Shown here: positions 45,875 to 54,214 of the stretch, piece by piece
Position numbering within the stretch: the first letter of the stretch is position 1
Layout: each line of letters begins with the position of its first letter
From: Streptomyces blattellae
GTDB taxonomy: Bacteria; Actinomycetota; Actinomycetes; Streptomycetales; Streptomycetaceae
Length of the DNA: 64,000 nucleotides
NCBI RefSeq assembly: GCF_009709555.1
Contig: NZ_WJBG01000212.1
Span: forward strand, 1-64,000
Reading direction: 5' to 3'
Program-made: the position numbers and the translations under genes
The notes under the pieces: generated by a model
The model's database searches: none
The model's input: the letters and a program-made list of their open reading frames with translations, nothing else
Told to the model about the DNA's origin: nothing

Positions 45875-46450
45875 ATGATCGAGATCCCGTCCGACCTCCA
45901 CAGGGACATGGTCCCCCTCGCGTTCCTGCTCGGCGACTGGGCCGGCGCAGGCGTGCACGACTTCCCGGGCGCCGAGAAGTGCAACTTCGGCCAGGAGGTC
46001 TCCTTCAGCCACGACGGCCGGGACTTCCTGGAGTACCGGTCCCACACGTGGGTGCTGGACGACGACGGGAGCAAGGTCCGTCCGCTGGAGTCCGAGACCG
46101 GCTACTGGCGTATCGACGCCGACCGCAAGGTCGAGGTCACGATGGTCCGTGACGACGGCGTCGTGGAGATCTGGTACGGCGAGCTGGCCGACAACAAGCC
46201 CCAGATCGACCTCGTGACGGACGCGGTCGCGCGCACGGCAGCCTCCCGCCCCTACACCGGCGGCAAGCGCCTCTACGGCTACGTGAAGAGCGACCTGATG
46301 TGGGTCGGCGAGAAGCAGACCCCCGAGGTCGAGCTGCGCCCCTACATGTCCGCCCACCTGAAGAAGGCCGTCACCCCTCAGGACGTCGAACGCTGGGCCA
46401 AGGCCCTCCCGGACGACATGCCCGACGACGGGATCGCCTTCTTCAAGTAG
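45875..46450 (+). CDS. Nitrobindin-like (FABP/THAP4-type) heme-binding protein
   Basis: This is a 191-residue beta-barrel protein with the family motif GDWAGAG (GXWXGXG) near residue 20 and alternating strands through VEVTMVRDDGVVEIWYGELA. The actinobacterial homologues bind ferric heme and detoxify peroxynitrite. It is followed by nur. Confidence 0.88.
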   Translation: MIEIPSDLHRDMVPLAFLLGDWAGAGVHDFPGAEKCNFGQEVSFSHDGRDFLEYRSHTWVLDDDGSKVRPLESETGYWRIDADRKVEVTMVRDDGVVEIWYGELADNKPQIDLVTDAVARTAASRPYTGGKRLYGYVKSDLMWVGEKQTPEVELRPYMSAHLKKAVTPQDVERWAKALPDDMPDDGIAFFK

Positions 46451-46458
46451 GCCTTTCC

Positions 46459-46487
46459 TGAAGTGGCTCCAGAAGTGGCTCTAGACT
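46459..46487 (+). promoter_or_regulatory. nur promoter with 12-bp direct repeat
   Basis: CTGAAG and TAGACT are 17 bp apart, and the GTG is 7 nt after the -10 box. AGTGGCTC occurs twice 12 bp apart between the boxes (TGAAGTGGCTCC, AGAAGTGGCTCT). Confidence 0.5.
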
Positions 46488-46494
46488 CGTCAGT

Positions 46495-46932
46495 GTGGTG
46501 AGCACCGACTGGAAGAGCGATCTGAGGCAGCGCGGCTACCGGCTGACCCCGCAGCGGCAACTCGTGCTCGAAGCTGTGGACACCCTTGAGCACGCGACCC
46601 CCGACGACATCCTCGTGGAAGTGAGGAAGACGGCGTCGGGGGTCAACATTTCGACGGTCTACCGGACCCTTGAGCTGCTGGAGGAGCTCGGGCTGGTCAG
46701 CCACGCCCACCTCGGGCACGGGGCGCCCACGTACCACCTCGCCGACCGGCACCACCACATCCACCTCGTCTGCCGCGACTGCACGAACGTCATCGAGGCC
46801 GATGTCTCCGTGGCCGCCGAGTTCACCGCCAAGCTGCGTGAGACGTTCGGCTTCGACACGGACATGAAGCACTTCGCCATCTTCGGCCGGTGCCGCGACT
46901 GCACGCTCAAGAATTCAAGTACCGATTCGTAG
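46495..46932 (+). CDS. nur: Nur, nickel-responsive Fur-family regulator
   Basis: This is a 145-residue Fur-type repressor. Structural zinc cysteines are Cys93/Cys96 and Cys133/Cys136. Metal ligands fit the known Nur structure: His33, His86, His88, His90 for nickel and His70, His72, His126 for the second site. It represses nickel uptake and Fe-SOD when nickel is present. The start is the GTG after TAGACT. Confidence 0.92.
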   Translation: MVSTDWKSDLRQRGYRLTPQRQLVLEAVDTLEHATPDDILVEVRKTASGVNISTVYRTLELLEELGLVSHAHLGHGAPTYHLADRHHHIHLVCRDCTNVIEADVSVAAEFTAKLRETFGFDTDMKHFAIFGRCRDCTLKNSSTDS

Positions 46933-46950
46933 GGTCGTAGGCTTGGTCCC

Positions 46951-47916
46951 ATGAAGAGCCCTCTGCTGACTCTGCCCGGCGCCGTCCCCGCCGAAGGCGT
47001 GGACGAAGGCGTCGCCGCCCACTACGGCGACCTGTTCCGCGAGCAGCGCGCCCTCGCCGACGGCACCGGCTTCGTCGACCTCTCGCACCGCGGTGTCGTC
47101 ACCGTCACCGGCGAGGACCGGCTGAGCTGGCTGCATCTGCTGCTCACCCAGCACGTCACCGACCTGCCCGCGGGCGAGGCCACCGAAGCGCTGATCCTGT
47201 CGGCGCACGGCCACATCGAGCACGCGCTGTACCTGGTCGACGACGGCTCGACGACCTGGGCCCACGTCGAGCCCGGCACCAAGGACGCGCTGCTCGCCTA
47301 CCTGGAGTCGATGAAGTTCTTCTACCAGGTCGAAGTCGCCGACCGCACCGGCGAGTTCGCGGTCGTCCACCTGCCCGCGGGCTCGATCGCGGAGGTGCCG
47401 GAGGGCGTCGTCGTACGCGAGACGGCGTACGGCCGTGATCTCTTCCTCCCGCGTGCGGACCTGGAGTCGTACGCCGGGAAGGCGGGCCCGGCGGCCGGGA
47501 TCCTGGCGTACGAGGCCCTCCGCGTCGAGCACCACCGCCCCCGCCTCGGCTTCGAGACCGACCACCGCACCATCCCGCACGAACTGGGCTGGATCGGCAC
47601 GGCGGTGCATCTGCAGAAGGGCTGCTACCGCGGCCAGGAGACGGTCGCCCGCGTGCAGAACCTGGGCAAGCCCCCGCGCCGCCTGGTCTTCCTCCACCTG
47701 GACGGCAGCGAGGTGCACCTGCCCGCCCACGGCACGGAGATCCGGCTCGCGGACGACGGGCCCGACGGGCGCAAGATCGGTTTCGTCACGACGTCCGTAC
47801 GCCATCACGAACTGGGCCCGGTCGCGCTCGCGCTGGTGAAGCGGAACGTGCCGGTGGACGCGCGGCTGGTGGCGGACACGACGGCCGCGGCGCAGGAAGC
47901 GGTCGTAGAGCCCTAG
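46951..47916 (+). CDS. ygfZ: YgfZ/GcvT-like folate-binding protein
   Basis: This is a 321-residue tetrahydrofolate-binding protein with the family signature KGCYRGQETVARVQNLGKPP. It has a GcvT-like N-terminal fold (LSWLHLLLTQHVTDL). YgfZ proteins help assemble or repair Fe-S clusters. TAGGCT lies 7 nt upstream of the ATG. Its 3' end overlaps dtd by 4 bp in convergent orientation. Confidence 0.92.
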   Translation: MKSPLLTLPGAVPAEGVDEGVAAHYGDLFREQRALADGTGFVDLSHRGVVTVTGEDRLSWLHLLLTQHVTDLPAGEATEALILSAHGHIEHALYLVDDGSTTWAHVEPGTKDALLAYLESMKFFYQVEVADRTGEFAVVHLPAGSIAEVPEGVVVRETAYGRDLFLPRADLESYAGKAGPAAGILAYEALRVEHHRPRLGFETDHRTIPHELGWIGTAVHLQKGCYRGQETVARVQNLGKPPRRLVFLHLDGSEVHLPAHGTEIRLADDGPDGRKIGFVTTSVRHHELGPVALALVKRNVPVDARLVADTTAAAQEAVVEP

Positions 47917-48338
47917 ATTTCGAGCAGGACCGTGAACGGGCCGTCGTTCGTCAGACTCACCCGCATCCGCGCACCGAACCGGCCCGTCTCCACCGTCGCG
48001 CCCAGGGCACGCAGCCGGGCGACGACCTCGTCGACGAGGGGCTCGGCCACGTCTTGCGGGGCGGCGGCGTTCCAGGTGGGCCGGCGGCCCTTGCGCGCGT
48101 CCCCGTACAGGGTGAACTGGCTGATGACGAGCAGCGGGGCGTCGATGTCGCTGCACGACTTCTCGTCCTGCAGCATGCGGATCGACCAGAGTTTGCGGGC
48201 GAGCTGCGCGGCCTTCTCCTTGGTGTCCTCGTGGGTGACGCCGACCAGGACGCACAGCCCCTCGCCGATGATCTCCCCGACCGTCTCACCGTCCACGACG
48301 ACACTCGCGCCGTCGACCCTCTGCACCACTGCACGCAT
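47913..48338 (-). CDS. dtd: D-aminoacyl-tRNA deacylase
   Basis: This is a 141-residue protein with the two active-site motifs: LLVISQFTLYGD (SQFTL) and LTNDGPFTVLLE (NXPVT-type, here NDGPFT). It releases D-amino acids from mischarged tRNA. Length and start (MRAVVQRV) match the family. Confidence 0.95.
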   Translation of the reverse strand: MRAVVQRVDGASVVVDGETVGEIIGEGLCVLVGVTHEDTKEKAAQLARKLWSIRMLQDEKSCSDIDAPLLVISQFTLYGDARKGRRPTWNAAAPQDVAEPLVDEVVARLRALGATVETGRFGARMRVSLTNDGPFTVLLEI

Positions 48339-48505
48339 GCCCCCATGATGCCCTGCGGTCGGGACTGGCCCGCGGGCGGCTGCATGCTACTGCGTATCGC
48401 TCCTTAACCCCCCATCTGGGGCCGATCGGGGGCACTCATTCACATACTGGCCACCTGGGGTGGCACGATGCTCCCACACGCCGGTCGAGGGGACGGTTGA
48501 GGCAG

Positions 48506-49162
48506 ATGAGCACACCGAGTACCGGGCAGCCGCCGACGGTCCGCGCTGCGGACGTCGCGAATCTGCGGCCGCCCACGCAGCGCACCGACAGTCCGAGCCC
48601 GAGCCCGGGTCCGGTACCGGTGCCGGACCCGGGCTCGGGCTCGGTACCGGGCCTGTGGCCGCGGCTGGCCGCCGAGCCGGCCGAGCACGAGCTGGCCGCG
48701 CTGAGCCTGCCGGAGCTGCGCACGCTCCGCCGGGACGCACAGCGGGACGAGGCGGACCTGAGCTATGTACGGCGGCTGCTGCAGGGCCGGATCGACATCC
48801 TGCGGGCGGAACTGGCGCGACGCGGCCCCGCAGGGCAGGCGTCCGTCGTCGACCGCCTCCCGGAGATCCTCACCGACGCCCCGGCCCGCCACCGCTCCTC
48901 CGCCCGCCACGTGACGCTGGGGACGCCGCACAGCGAGGAGTACCGGAAGCTGGCCGCCGACATGCTCGCCGAGGTCGAACTCTCCGACCTCGGCGCCCGC
49001 ACCGACCTCGAACTCAACACCGCCATGGGCCGCCTCGTCCGCTACGAACAACAGGTCTCCCACCGCCGCCAACGCCTCCAGCGCACCGCCGACGACTGCA
49101 GCGGCGAGATCGCGCGGCGGTACCGGGAGGGGGAGGCGCAGGTGGACGACTTGCTGACGTGA
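48506..49162 (+). CDS. rsiG: RsiG, c-di-GMP-binding anti-sigma factor of WhiG
   Basis: This is a 218-residue protein. Both copies of the c-di-GMP signature E-x3-S-x2-R-x3-Q-x3-D are intact: Glu82/Ser86/Arg89/Gln93/Asp97 and Glu181/Ser185/Arg188/Gln192/Asp196. Each lies in a long helix. RsiG holds the sporulation sigma factor WhiG inactive when c-di-GMP is high (older name AmfC). The N-terminal 55 residues are Pro/Ser/Gly-rich and probably disordered. ATG 48506 has GAGG just upstream. Confidence 0.93.
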   Translation: MSTPSTGQPPTVRAADVANLRPPTQRTDSPSPSPGPVPVPDPGSGSVPGLWPRLAAEPAEHELAALSLPELRTLRRDAQRDEADLSYVRRLLQGRIDILRAELARRGPAGQASVVDRLPEILTDAPARHRSSARHVTLGTPHSEEYRKLAADMLAEVELSDLGARTDLELNTAMGRLVRYEQQVSHRRQRLQRTADDCSGEIARRYREGEAQVDDLLT

Positions 49163-49234
49163 CCTGACCTGACCTGACGCGGGGGCGTGCAAAACCCCGC
49201 GACACCGGCACCGTCGTACACCTACCGTGATCGT

Positions 49235-50494
49235 ATGACCCGCCGCGCCGACATCGACGTCCGCCCGATCACCGAAGCCGAGTTCGCCGACTGGCTGCGC
49301 GCGGTGAACACCGGGTTTCTGCGGCGGCCGACGCCCCCGGAGACGGAGGTCGCGGTTCGGCGCGGTCAGTTCGAACCGGGGCGATTCCTGGGGGCCTTCG
49401 ACGGCGGGCGCTGTGTCGCCACGTTCCGGTCGTTCGCGCAGGAGCTGACGGCCGTGGGCGGTGCGGCGGTGACCGCCGATGCCGTCTCGGGCGTCACCGT
49501 CACCGTCACCGCCACCCACCGACGCCGGGGTCTGCTGACCCGGATGATGGCCCAGGATCTCGCCGCGGCGAGGGAGCGGGGAGACGTGGTGGCGACGCTG
49601 ATCGCCGCCGAGTACCCGATCTACGGACGGTACGGCTTCGGGCCCGCCACCTGGATGAGTGAGTGGACGGTCGACGTACCGCGGGCGGGTCTCGACCCGC
49701 GGTGGGCGGGGCCGGAGGACGGCGGGCGGATCGACCTCGTGGACGGGGAAGACGTGCGCAAGCTGGGCCCCGAGCTGCATGAGCGGCTGCGGCGGAGCCA
49801 GCCCGGTGTGGTCAGCCGCGACGACCTGTGGTGGCAGCTGAGGACCGGTGCCGTGGTCTTCGAGGAGTCGTGGACCGAACCCCACTTCGCCGTGTACCGC
49901 TCGGCGGCGGGCGAAGTCGAAGGGCTTGCGTCGTACCGGTCGGACGACAACTGGCATGACAAGCAGCAGCCGCACAACACGGCCCAGGTGGACTGGCTGA
50001 TCGCCACCACCCCGGGGGCCGAACGAGCCCTGTGGCACTACCTCTGCTCCATCGACTGGGTCACGACGGTGAAGAGCGGGTGGCGGGCGCCGGACGATCT
50101 GCTTCCGCTCCTGCTTCCCGATCCGCGCGCCGCCCGTATCGCCGCGCAGTCCGACTGGCTGTGGGTGCGGATCCTCGATGTCGTACGGGCCCTGGAGGCG
50201 CGGACGTACGAGGGGGCGGGGTCGCTCGTCGTCGACGTACGGGACGCGGGCAGGTTCAGCGGCGGGCGGTATCGGCTCGACGCCTCGCCGGAGGGGGCTG
50301 CCTGTGCGCCCACCACGGCCTCCGCCGAACTCACGCTTGACGTGGGCGAATTGGCGTCCCTCTGGCTGGGCGACGAGTCGGCCGTCAGGCTGGCTGCGCT
50401 GGGGCGGGTCCAGGAAGAACGAGCGGGCGCCGCCAAGATGGCCGACGCCCTGCTGCGTACGTCCAGGCGGCCTTGGTGCCCGGACATGTTCTGA
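49235..50494 (+). CDS. Eis-like GNAT N-acetyltransferase
   Basis: This is a 419-residue protein with the Eis layout: N-terminal GNAT (VTVTVTATHRRRGLLTRMMA as acetyl-CoA loop, YPIYGRYGFGPA), a second GNAT-like domain, and a C-terminal SCP-like domain ending in Phe, whose carboxylate is catalytic in Eis. Mycobacterial Eis acetylates aminoglycosides and lysines; the substrate here is unknown. TACCGT ends 6 nt before the ATG, so it is probably leaderless. Confidence 0.88.
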   Translation: MTRRADIDVRPITEAEFADWLRAVNTGFLRRPTPPETEVAVRRGQFEPGRFLGAFDGGRCVATFRSFAQELTAVGGAAVTADAVSGVTVTVTATHRRRGLLTRMMAQDLAAARERGDVVATLIAAEYPIYGRYGFGPATWMSEWTVDVPRAGLDPRWAGPEDGGRIDLVDGEDVRKLGPELHERLRRSQPGVVSRDDLWWQLRTGAVVFEESWTEPHFAVYRSAAGEVEGLASYRSDDNWHDKQQPHNTAQVDWLIATTPGAERALWHYLCSIDWVTTVKSGWRAPDDLLPLLLPDPRAARIAAQSDWLWVRILDVVRALEARTYEGAGSLVVDVRDAGRFSGGRYRLDASPEGAACAPTTASAELTLDVGELASLWLGDESAVRLAALGRVQEERAGAAKMADALLRTSRRPWCPDMF

Positions 50495-50547
50495 GGTCTC
50501 CTTCCTGCTCGACGGCGAATGACGGTTCATCCGTAGCTGTGCTCTTG

Positions 50548-50647
50548 AGTTGTGGCTGTGCTTTTCAGTTGTGGCTTTCAGTTGTGGCTGTGCTGTGTGT
50601 GCAGCTGTCGCTGCTGTTCGGTTGTCGGTGTTGAGTTGTGGCTGTGC
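50548..50647. repeat. Four copies of AGTTGTGGCTGTGC-type repeat
   Basis: AGTTGTGGCTGTGC occurs at 50548-50561, 50580-50593 and 50634-50647, and as AGTTGTGGCTTTC at 50567-50579. The stretch is T/G-rich on the plus strand, unlike the rest of the window. It lies downstream of the acetyltransferase with no gene in it. Confidence 0.8.
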
Positions 50648-50673
50648 GTGTGGTGCAGACTGACCAGGCTCCC

Positions 50674-50695
50674 GGCTCCCCTCCGGAAGGGAGCC
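50674..50695. terminator. Hairpin between convergent genes
   Basis: GGCTCCC and GGGAGCC pair around CTCCGGAA. It separates the acetyltransferase from the small membrane protein gene. Confidence 0.6.
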
Positions 50696-50733
50696 CGGCC
50701 AGCCGATTCTGGGCGGGGCGGCCGTGGCGGTGC

Positions 50734-50919
50734 TCAGCCGGACTGGGCGAGCAGCATCACGAGGATGATCGCTCCGATACCGCCGAAGGCGGTGTTCCTG
50801 GCCTTGATTCCGATGGCCAGTGCGATGAACCCGATGATTCCCATCGGGCCGTACCTCCACTCGATGAGCTGCTCGAAGGTGACGGCGATGGCGGCGAGGA
50901 CGATGGCGGCGAGCGGCAT
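50734..50919 (-). CDS. Small two-helix membrane protein A of the GntR array
   Basis: This is a 61-residue protein with a strong AAGGAGG site 5 nt before ATG. It has two hydrophobic helices around a polar turn: MPLAAIVLAAIAVTFEQLIE, WRYGPMGIIG, then LAIGIKARN and GAIILVMLLAQ. It is clearly homologous to the protein at 52087-52275 (shared FEQ, W-x-YG, GI and IGIKA). It is divergent from a GntR regulator. Size and hydrophobicity recall holin- or pore-like peptides, but the function is unknown. Confidence 0.8.
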   Translation of the reverse strand: MPLAAIVLAAIAVTFEQLIEWRYGPMGIIGFIALAIGIKARNTAFGGIGAIILVMLLAQSG

Positions 50920-51043
50920 GCGGTCCCTCCTTAGGGACGGGTCGCCCTGGGCGGGGTGAGCGGAACCCTGCTGAGGACCGTCCACCTGGTCGAAGGATCC
51001 GACCCTGGTGGCCAACCCCCAGGAAGTTTGACCATGTTGCTCA

Positions 51044-51058
51044 AGTTGGTTACCAACT
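51044..51058. promoter_or_regulatory. Palindromic operator in the first GntR divergent region
   Basis: AGTTGGT and ACCAACT flank a single T in a perfect 15-bp palindrome followed by CC. The second divergent region carries related ACCAACTCC half-sites. This is the expected size of a GntR operator. Confidence 0.6.
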
Positions 51059-51145
51059 CCACTGTACTTATCTCCGCTTGTAAGCGTCTCATAACCACCT
51101 TTCTTTGAACTGACGGAAGATGGCGAGAAGTTGTACTGTTTGGTC

Positions 51146-52048
51146 GTGGACCCGAAACACGCCGCCGTCAATGGACGGGCGAGGTCACAGCGGCCACCCC
51201 CGTCACATCGAGAGGTGGCCGACGAACTGCGCGCCCGCATCAGGTCGGGGGAGCTGCAGCCGGGCCAACGCATGCCGACCCAGGCCAAGTTGGCCGACGA
51301 GTTCGGCGTCGAGCGAGGGGCCGTACGGCAGGCGCTGCGCATCCTGCAGTCGGAGCATCTGCTCACCAACGTCTCCAAGGGCAGCCCGGCGACCGTCGCA
51401 CCCGACCTGAGCATGGCCCTGGCCGGCCCGGGAGCCCCGCCCCTGCCCACGATGGTGGCGCTGGCGCCCCGCATCGCCGCCGCGTTCGACGGTGCGCACA
51501 TCGAGATCGACGCGCTGTGCCTGACCTCGATCAACCTCACGCTCGCCATCGGCGAGCCACTGCGCCAGATCCACGCAGGACAGCTGAAACCGGCCAAGAT
51601 CGACGTTCGTGTCCTGCTACCCAGCCGCGACATCGAACTCGCCTTCCCCGCACCCGTGGACCCCACCGCCGACGACTCCGTACACCGCCGCTGGCTGGCC
51701 CAGCGCAACGCCCAGGGCCAGGTCCTCCAGCACAACCTGCTGGCCCTGCGCGCCACCCACGGCATCGAGGTCGACGTCTCGTTCCGTGCCCTGCCCTTCA
51801 CCCCGCCCGTGAAGCTGTACCTGCTCAACAGCACGGAGGCGCTCTTCGCCTACTACACGCTGACGCGACGCGAGCAGGAGATCGAACACGAGCATCTGGA
51901 GATGTACGACGCCGAGGGCTCCCAGTCCATGCTGTTCGCCTTCGAGCAGGGCGCCGGCCTGCGTGACACCACGTTCGTGGAGCAGTCCCAGCTGTGGTTC
52001 AACGCACTGTGGGAGACGATCAGTTCGGAGCTGGTGCTCACGAGCTGA
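51146..52048 (+). CDS. GntR-type regulator 1 of the array
   Basis: This is a 300-residue protein. Residues about 20-90 form a GntR winged helix (VADELRARIRSGELQPGQRM, DEFGVERGAVRQALRILQSE). The C-terminal 190 residues form a domain shared with regulators 2-4 (IDVRVLLPSRDIELAFPAPV, FTPPVKLYLLNSTEALFAYY, then a WFNALWE end). It is neither a clear UTRA nor FCD domain. The GTG start lies in GGTCGTG, conserved among the paralogues, and follows GTTGTA by 10 nt, so the transcript has little or no leader. Confidence 0.82.
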   Translation: MDPKHAAVNGRARSQRPPPSHREVADELRARIRSGELQPGQRMPTQAKLADEFGVERGAVRQALRILQSEHLLTNVSKGSPATVAPDLSMALAGPGAPPLPTMVALAPRIAAAFDGAHIEIDALCLTSINLTLAIGEPLRQIHAGQLKPAKIDVRVLLPSRDIELAFPAPVDPTADDSVHRRWLAQRNAQGQVLQHNLLALRATHGIEVDVSFRALPFTPPVKLYLLNSTEALFAYYTLTRREQEIEHEHLEMYDAEGSQSMLFAFEQGAGLRDTTFVEQSQLWFNALWETISSELVLTS

Positions 52049-52086
52049 CGTCTCCCACAGGGTGGTGGTCTCTTGTGCGCCCGACT

Positions 52087-52275
52087 TCACAGAGCGGGGC
52101 CCGAGACCAGTACGGCGAGCATGACGGCCCCGATGGAGCTGAGCGCCGGGCTCTTGGCCTTGATGCCGATGGTGAGCAGCAGCAGAGCGACAATGCCGGC
52201 GGCGCCGTACTCCCACTGGACCATCTGTTCGAAGCCGACGACGAATACTGCGGAGATGAAGGCGAGGGCAGGCAC
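52087..52275 (-). CDS. Small two-helix membrane protein B of the GntR array
   Basis: This has 62 residues from a GTG with GAAGGGGGA upstream. It reads VPALAFISAVFVVGFEQMVQ, WEYGAAGIVALLLLTIGIKA, then SIGAVMLAVLVSG. It aligns without gaps to protein A (F-E-Q, W-x-Y-G, I-G-I-K-A, I-G-A). It is divergent from regulator 2. The repeated pairing supports a functional link with the regulators. Confidence 0.8.
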   Translation of the reverse strand: MPALAFISAVFVVGFEQMVQWEYGAAGIVALLLLTIGIKAKSPALSSIGAVMLAVLVSGPAL

Positions 52276-52348
52276 GTTGATTCCCCCTTCGGGCTTCCTG
52301 GGCGGCGGGACGAGCGGTGGGGGGTGGATCGTGGAGGTAAACCTTCCG

Positions 52349-52450
52349 CCAACTTGACCAACTTGGCGACCAACTCCAATTATGCTGTTCCCATTTGGCA
52401 GCCATCTCAAAACAACTTTCCAGCAACTCCACATAGATGGGACGGAGTTG
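52349..52450. promoter_or_regulatory. Operator cluster in the second GntR divergent region
   Basis: GACCAAC occurs at 52356-52362 and 52368-52374, and CCAACTTGG (52358-52366) is palindromic around C. CAACTCC (52424-52430) and GGAGTTG (52444-52450) form an inverted repeat with a 13-bp gap over the regulator promoter. The same half-sites occur upstream of regulator 1. Confidence 0.55.
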
Positions 52451-52462
52451 TAGCGTTTGGTC

Positions 52463-53329
52463 GTGACCCAGGAGAACGTGGCAGTGAACGGCAGCAGCAG
52501 ACTCTCGCCCCAGGAGATCGCCGACATACTGCGGAACAGGATCCGCGCCGGTGAACTCAAGGCGGGCGAGCGCCTGCCCACCCAGGCCGAACTCGCCGCG
52601 GAGTTCGGCGTGGAGCGCGGTACCGTGCGCCAGGCTCTGCGGGCACTTCAGGAGGAAGGCCTCCTCAATAACGTGAGCAAGGGCAGCCCGCCCCGCATCG
52701 CGGCCCCAGGACCGGCCCACGGCGGACCCCAGCCGACGATGGTGGCGCTGGGGCCGCGGCTTACGGACGCTTTCTCCGCGCCGCACGTGCGGATAGACGC
52801 GGCCTGTCTGACCGTCGAGACGCTGATGCTGGCCCTGAGCGAGCCGCTCCGCCGGATCCACGAGGGGGCGTTCTGCCCCGACTCGATCGACGTGCGCATC
52901 CTGCTGCCTTCCCGCGACATCGCGCTGGCGTTCCCGGCGCCGGTCGACGGCAACGACGAGTCGGTGCACGAGCGCTGGCTGTCCCAGCGCAACGCCCAGG
53001 GTCACGTCCTCCGGCACAACCTCCAGGCCCTGCGCTCCTCGCACCGCATCAAGGTGACCGTCACCTTCCGCGCGCTGCCCTTCACGCCGCCGGTGAAGCT
53101 GTACCTGCTCAACGGGGCCGAGGCGCTGATCGCGTATTACATGATCACGCGCCGCGAGGAGCCGACGGACTCCGGCACCCTCGACATGTACGACGCTCTG
53201 GGCACCGAATCCCTCCTCTTCTCCTTCGCCGAGCAGGCCGGCCGGCGTGACGCCGCGTTCGTCGAAGAATCCCAGAAGTGGTTCGACGCTCTCTGGGAAA
53301 CCATCACTACGGACCTGACGCTCAGCTGA
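52463..53329 (+). CDS. GntR-type regulator 2 of the array
   Basis: This is a 288-residue paralogue of regulator 1 with the same winged helix (IADILRNRIRAGELKAGERL, AEFGVERGTVRQALRALQEE) and C-terminal domain (IDVRILLPSRDIALAFPAPV, FTPPVKLYLLNGAEALIAYY, KWFDALWE). The GTG in GGTCGTGACC is chosen from comparison with its two neighbours. The following regulator starts 6 bp after its stop, so the two are co-transcribed. Confidence 0.82.
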   Translation: MTQENVAVNGSSRLSPQEIADILRNRIRAGELKAGERLPTQAELAAEFGVERGTVRQALRALQEEGLLNNVSKGSPPRIAAPGPAHGGPQPTMVALGPRLTDAFSAPHVRIDAACLTVETLMLALSEPLRRIHEGAFCPDSIDVRILLPSRDIALAFPAPVDGNDESVHERWLSQRNAQGHVLRHNLQALRSSHRIKVTVTFRALPFTPPVKLYLLNGAEALIAYYMITRREEPTDSGTLDMYDALGTESLLFSFAEQAGRRDAAFVEESQKWFDALWETITTDLTLS

Positions 53330-53335
53330 CCGGTC

Positions 53336-54214
53336 GTGAACCAGGAGAACCAACCAGTGAACGGCAACAGAAGGTCGCCCGAGGAGATCGCCGACATCCT
53401 GCGCGAACGGATCCGCGTCGGTGCTCTGAGAGCCGGAGACCGCCTGCCCACCCAGGCCGAACTCGTCGACGAGTTCGGCGTGGAGCGCGGCGCGGTCCGC
53501 CAGGCGCTGCGCATCCTGCAGGCGCAGGACCTGCTGACCCACGTGACCAAGGGAAGCCCGCCGAGGGTGGCCGAGGTCCGGCCGGAACCCCAGCAGTCCA
53601 GGGCGGCCCGGGTCGTCCTGAAGACCTACCTGGCCGAGGCGTTCGGCTCGTCGGCGGTGCGCATCGACGCCGTCTGCTTCACGGCGGAGACCCTGATGTG
53701 GGCACTCGGCGAGATGTGCACGGCGGTCGCAAGGGGCGAGGTGCACCCCGACTCCGTGGAAGTGCGGTGTCTGTTGCCGGGGCCTGATGTGCCCCTGCCG
53801 TATCCCGACCCGGTGGACCGGCCGCCGAAGATCAGGGAGAAGGTGCACGAAAGTCTGAAGGAGCAGATCGTCCAGCAGCAGGAGGTGATGCGCACCTATC
53901 TCTCCACCCTCACGCGTGACCACGATATCGATACGAAGGTGACCTTCCGGTCGCTGACCTTCGTGCCGTCGATGAAGCAGTACGTGCTGAACGGCACGCT
54001 GGCGCTGCAGGGCAACTACCAGCCTGCCAGGCGCTCCTACGAGGATCTGCCCGGCGAGGACCCGTTCGAGGTCATCGACGTCAGCGGGTTCAAGTCGGCG
54101 CTGTTCGAGTTCCGGCGCGACAGGGGAGGACAGGACGCGGAGATCGTGGAGGACACGAAGAATTGCTTCGATGCCCTCTGGGAATCGAACGCTCCCCGAC
54201 AGACACTCAGCTAG
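53336..54214 (+). CDS. GntR-type regulator 3 of the array
   Basis: This is a 292-residue paralogue starting VNQENQPVNGNRRSPEEIAD, nearly identical at its head to regulator 2 (both on GGTCGTG). The DNA-binding domain is intact. The C-terminal domain is more diverged (VEVRCLLPGPDVPLPYPDPV, FVPSMKQYVLNGTLALQGNY). It appears to be a tandem duplicate that took on a different ligand. Its stop overlaps the HAD start (TAGTG). Confidence 0.82.
   Translation: MNQENQPVNGNRRSPEEIADILRERIRVGALRAGDRLPTQAELVDEFGVERGAVRQALRILQAQDLLTHVTKGSPPRVAEVRPEPQQSRAARVVLKTYLAEAFGSSAVRIDAVCFTAETLMWALGEMCTAVARGEVHPDSVEVRCLLPGPDVPLPYPDPVDRPPKIREKVHESLKEQIVQQQEVMRTYLSTLTRDHDIDTKVTFRSLTFVPSMKQYVLNGTLALQGNYQPARRSYEDLPGEDPFEVIDVSGFKSALFEFRRDRGGQDAEIVEDTKNCFDALWESNAPRQTLS

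Noticed and set aside
51091..51146. Sigma-BldN type promoter (CGTAAC / CGTTG) before regulator 1
   Set aside because: CATAAC and GTTGTA are present, but the spacing is about 34 bp, far from the required 16-17 bp.
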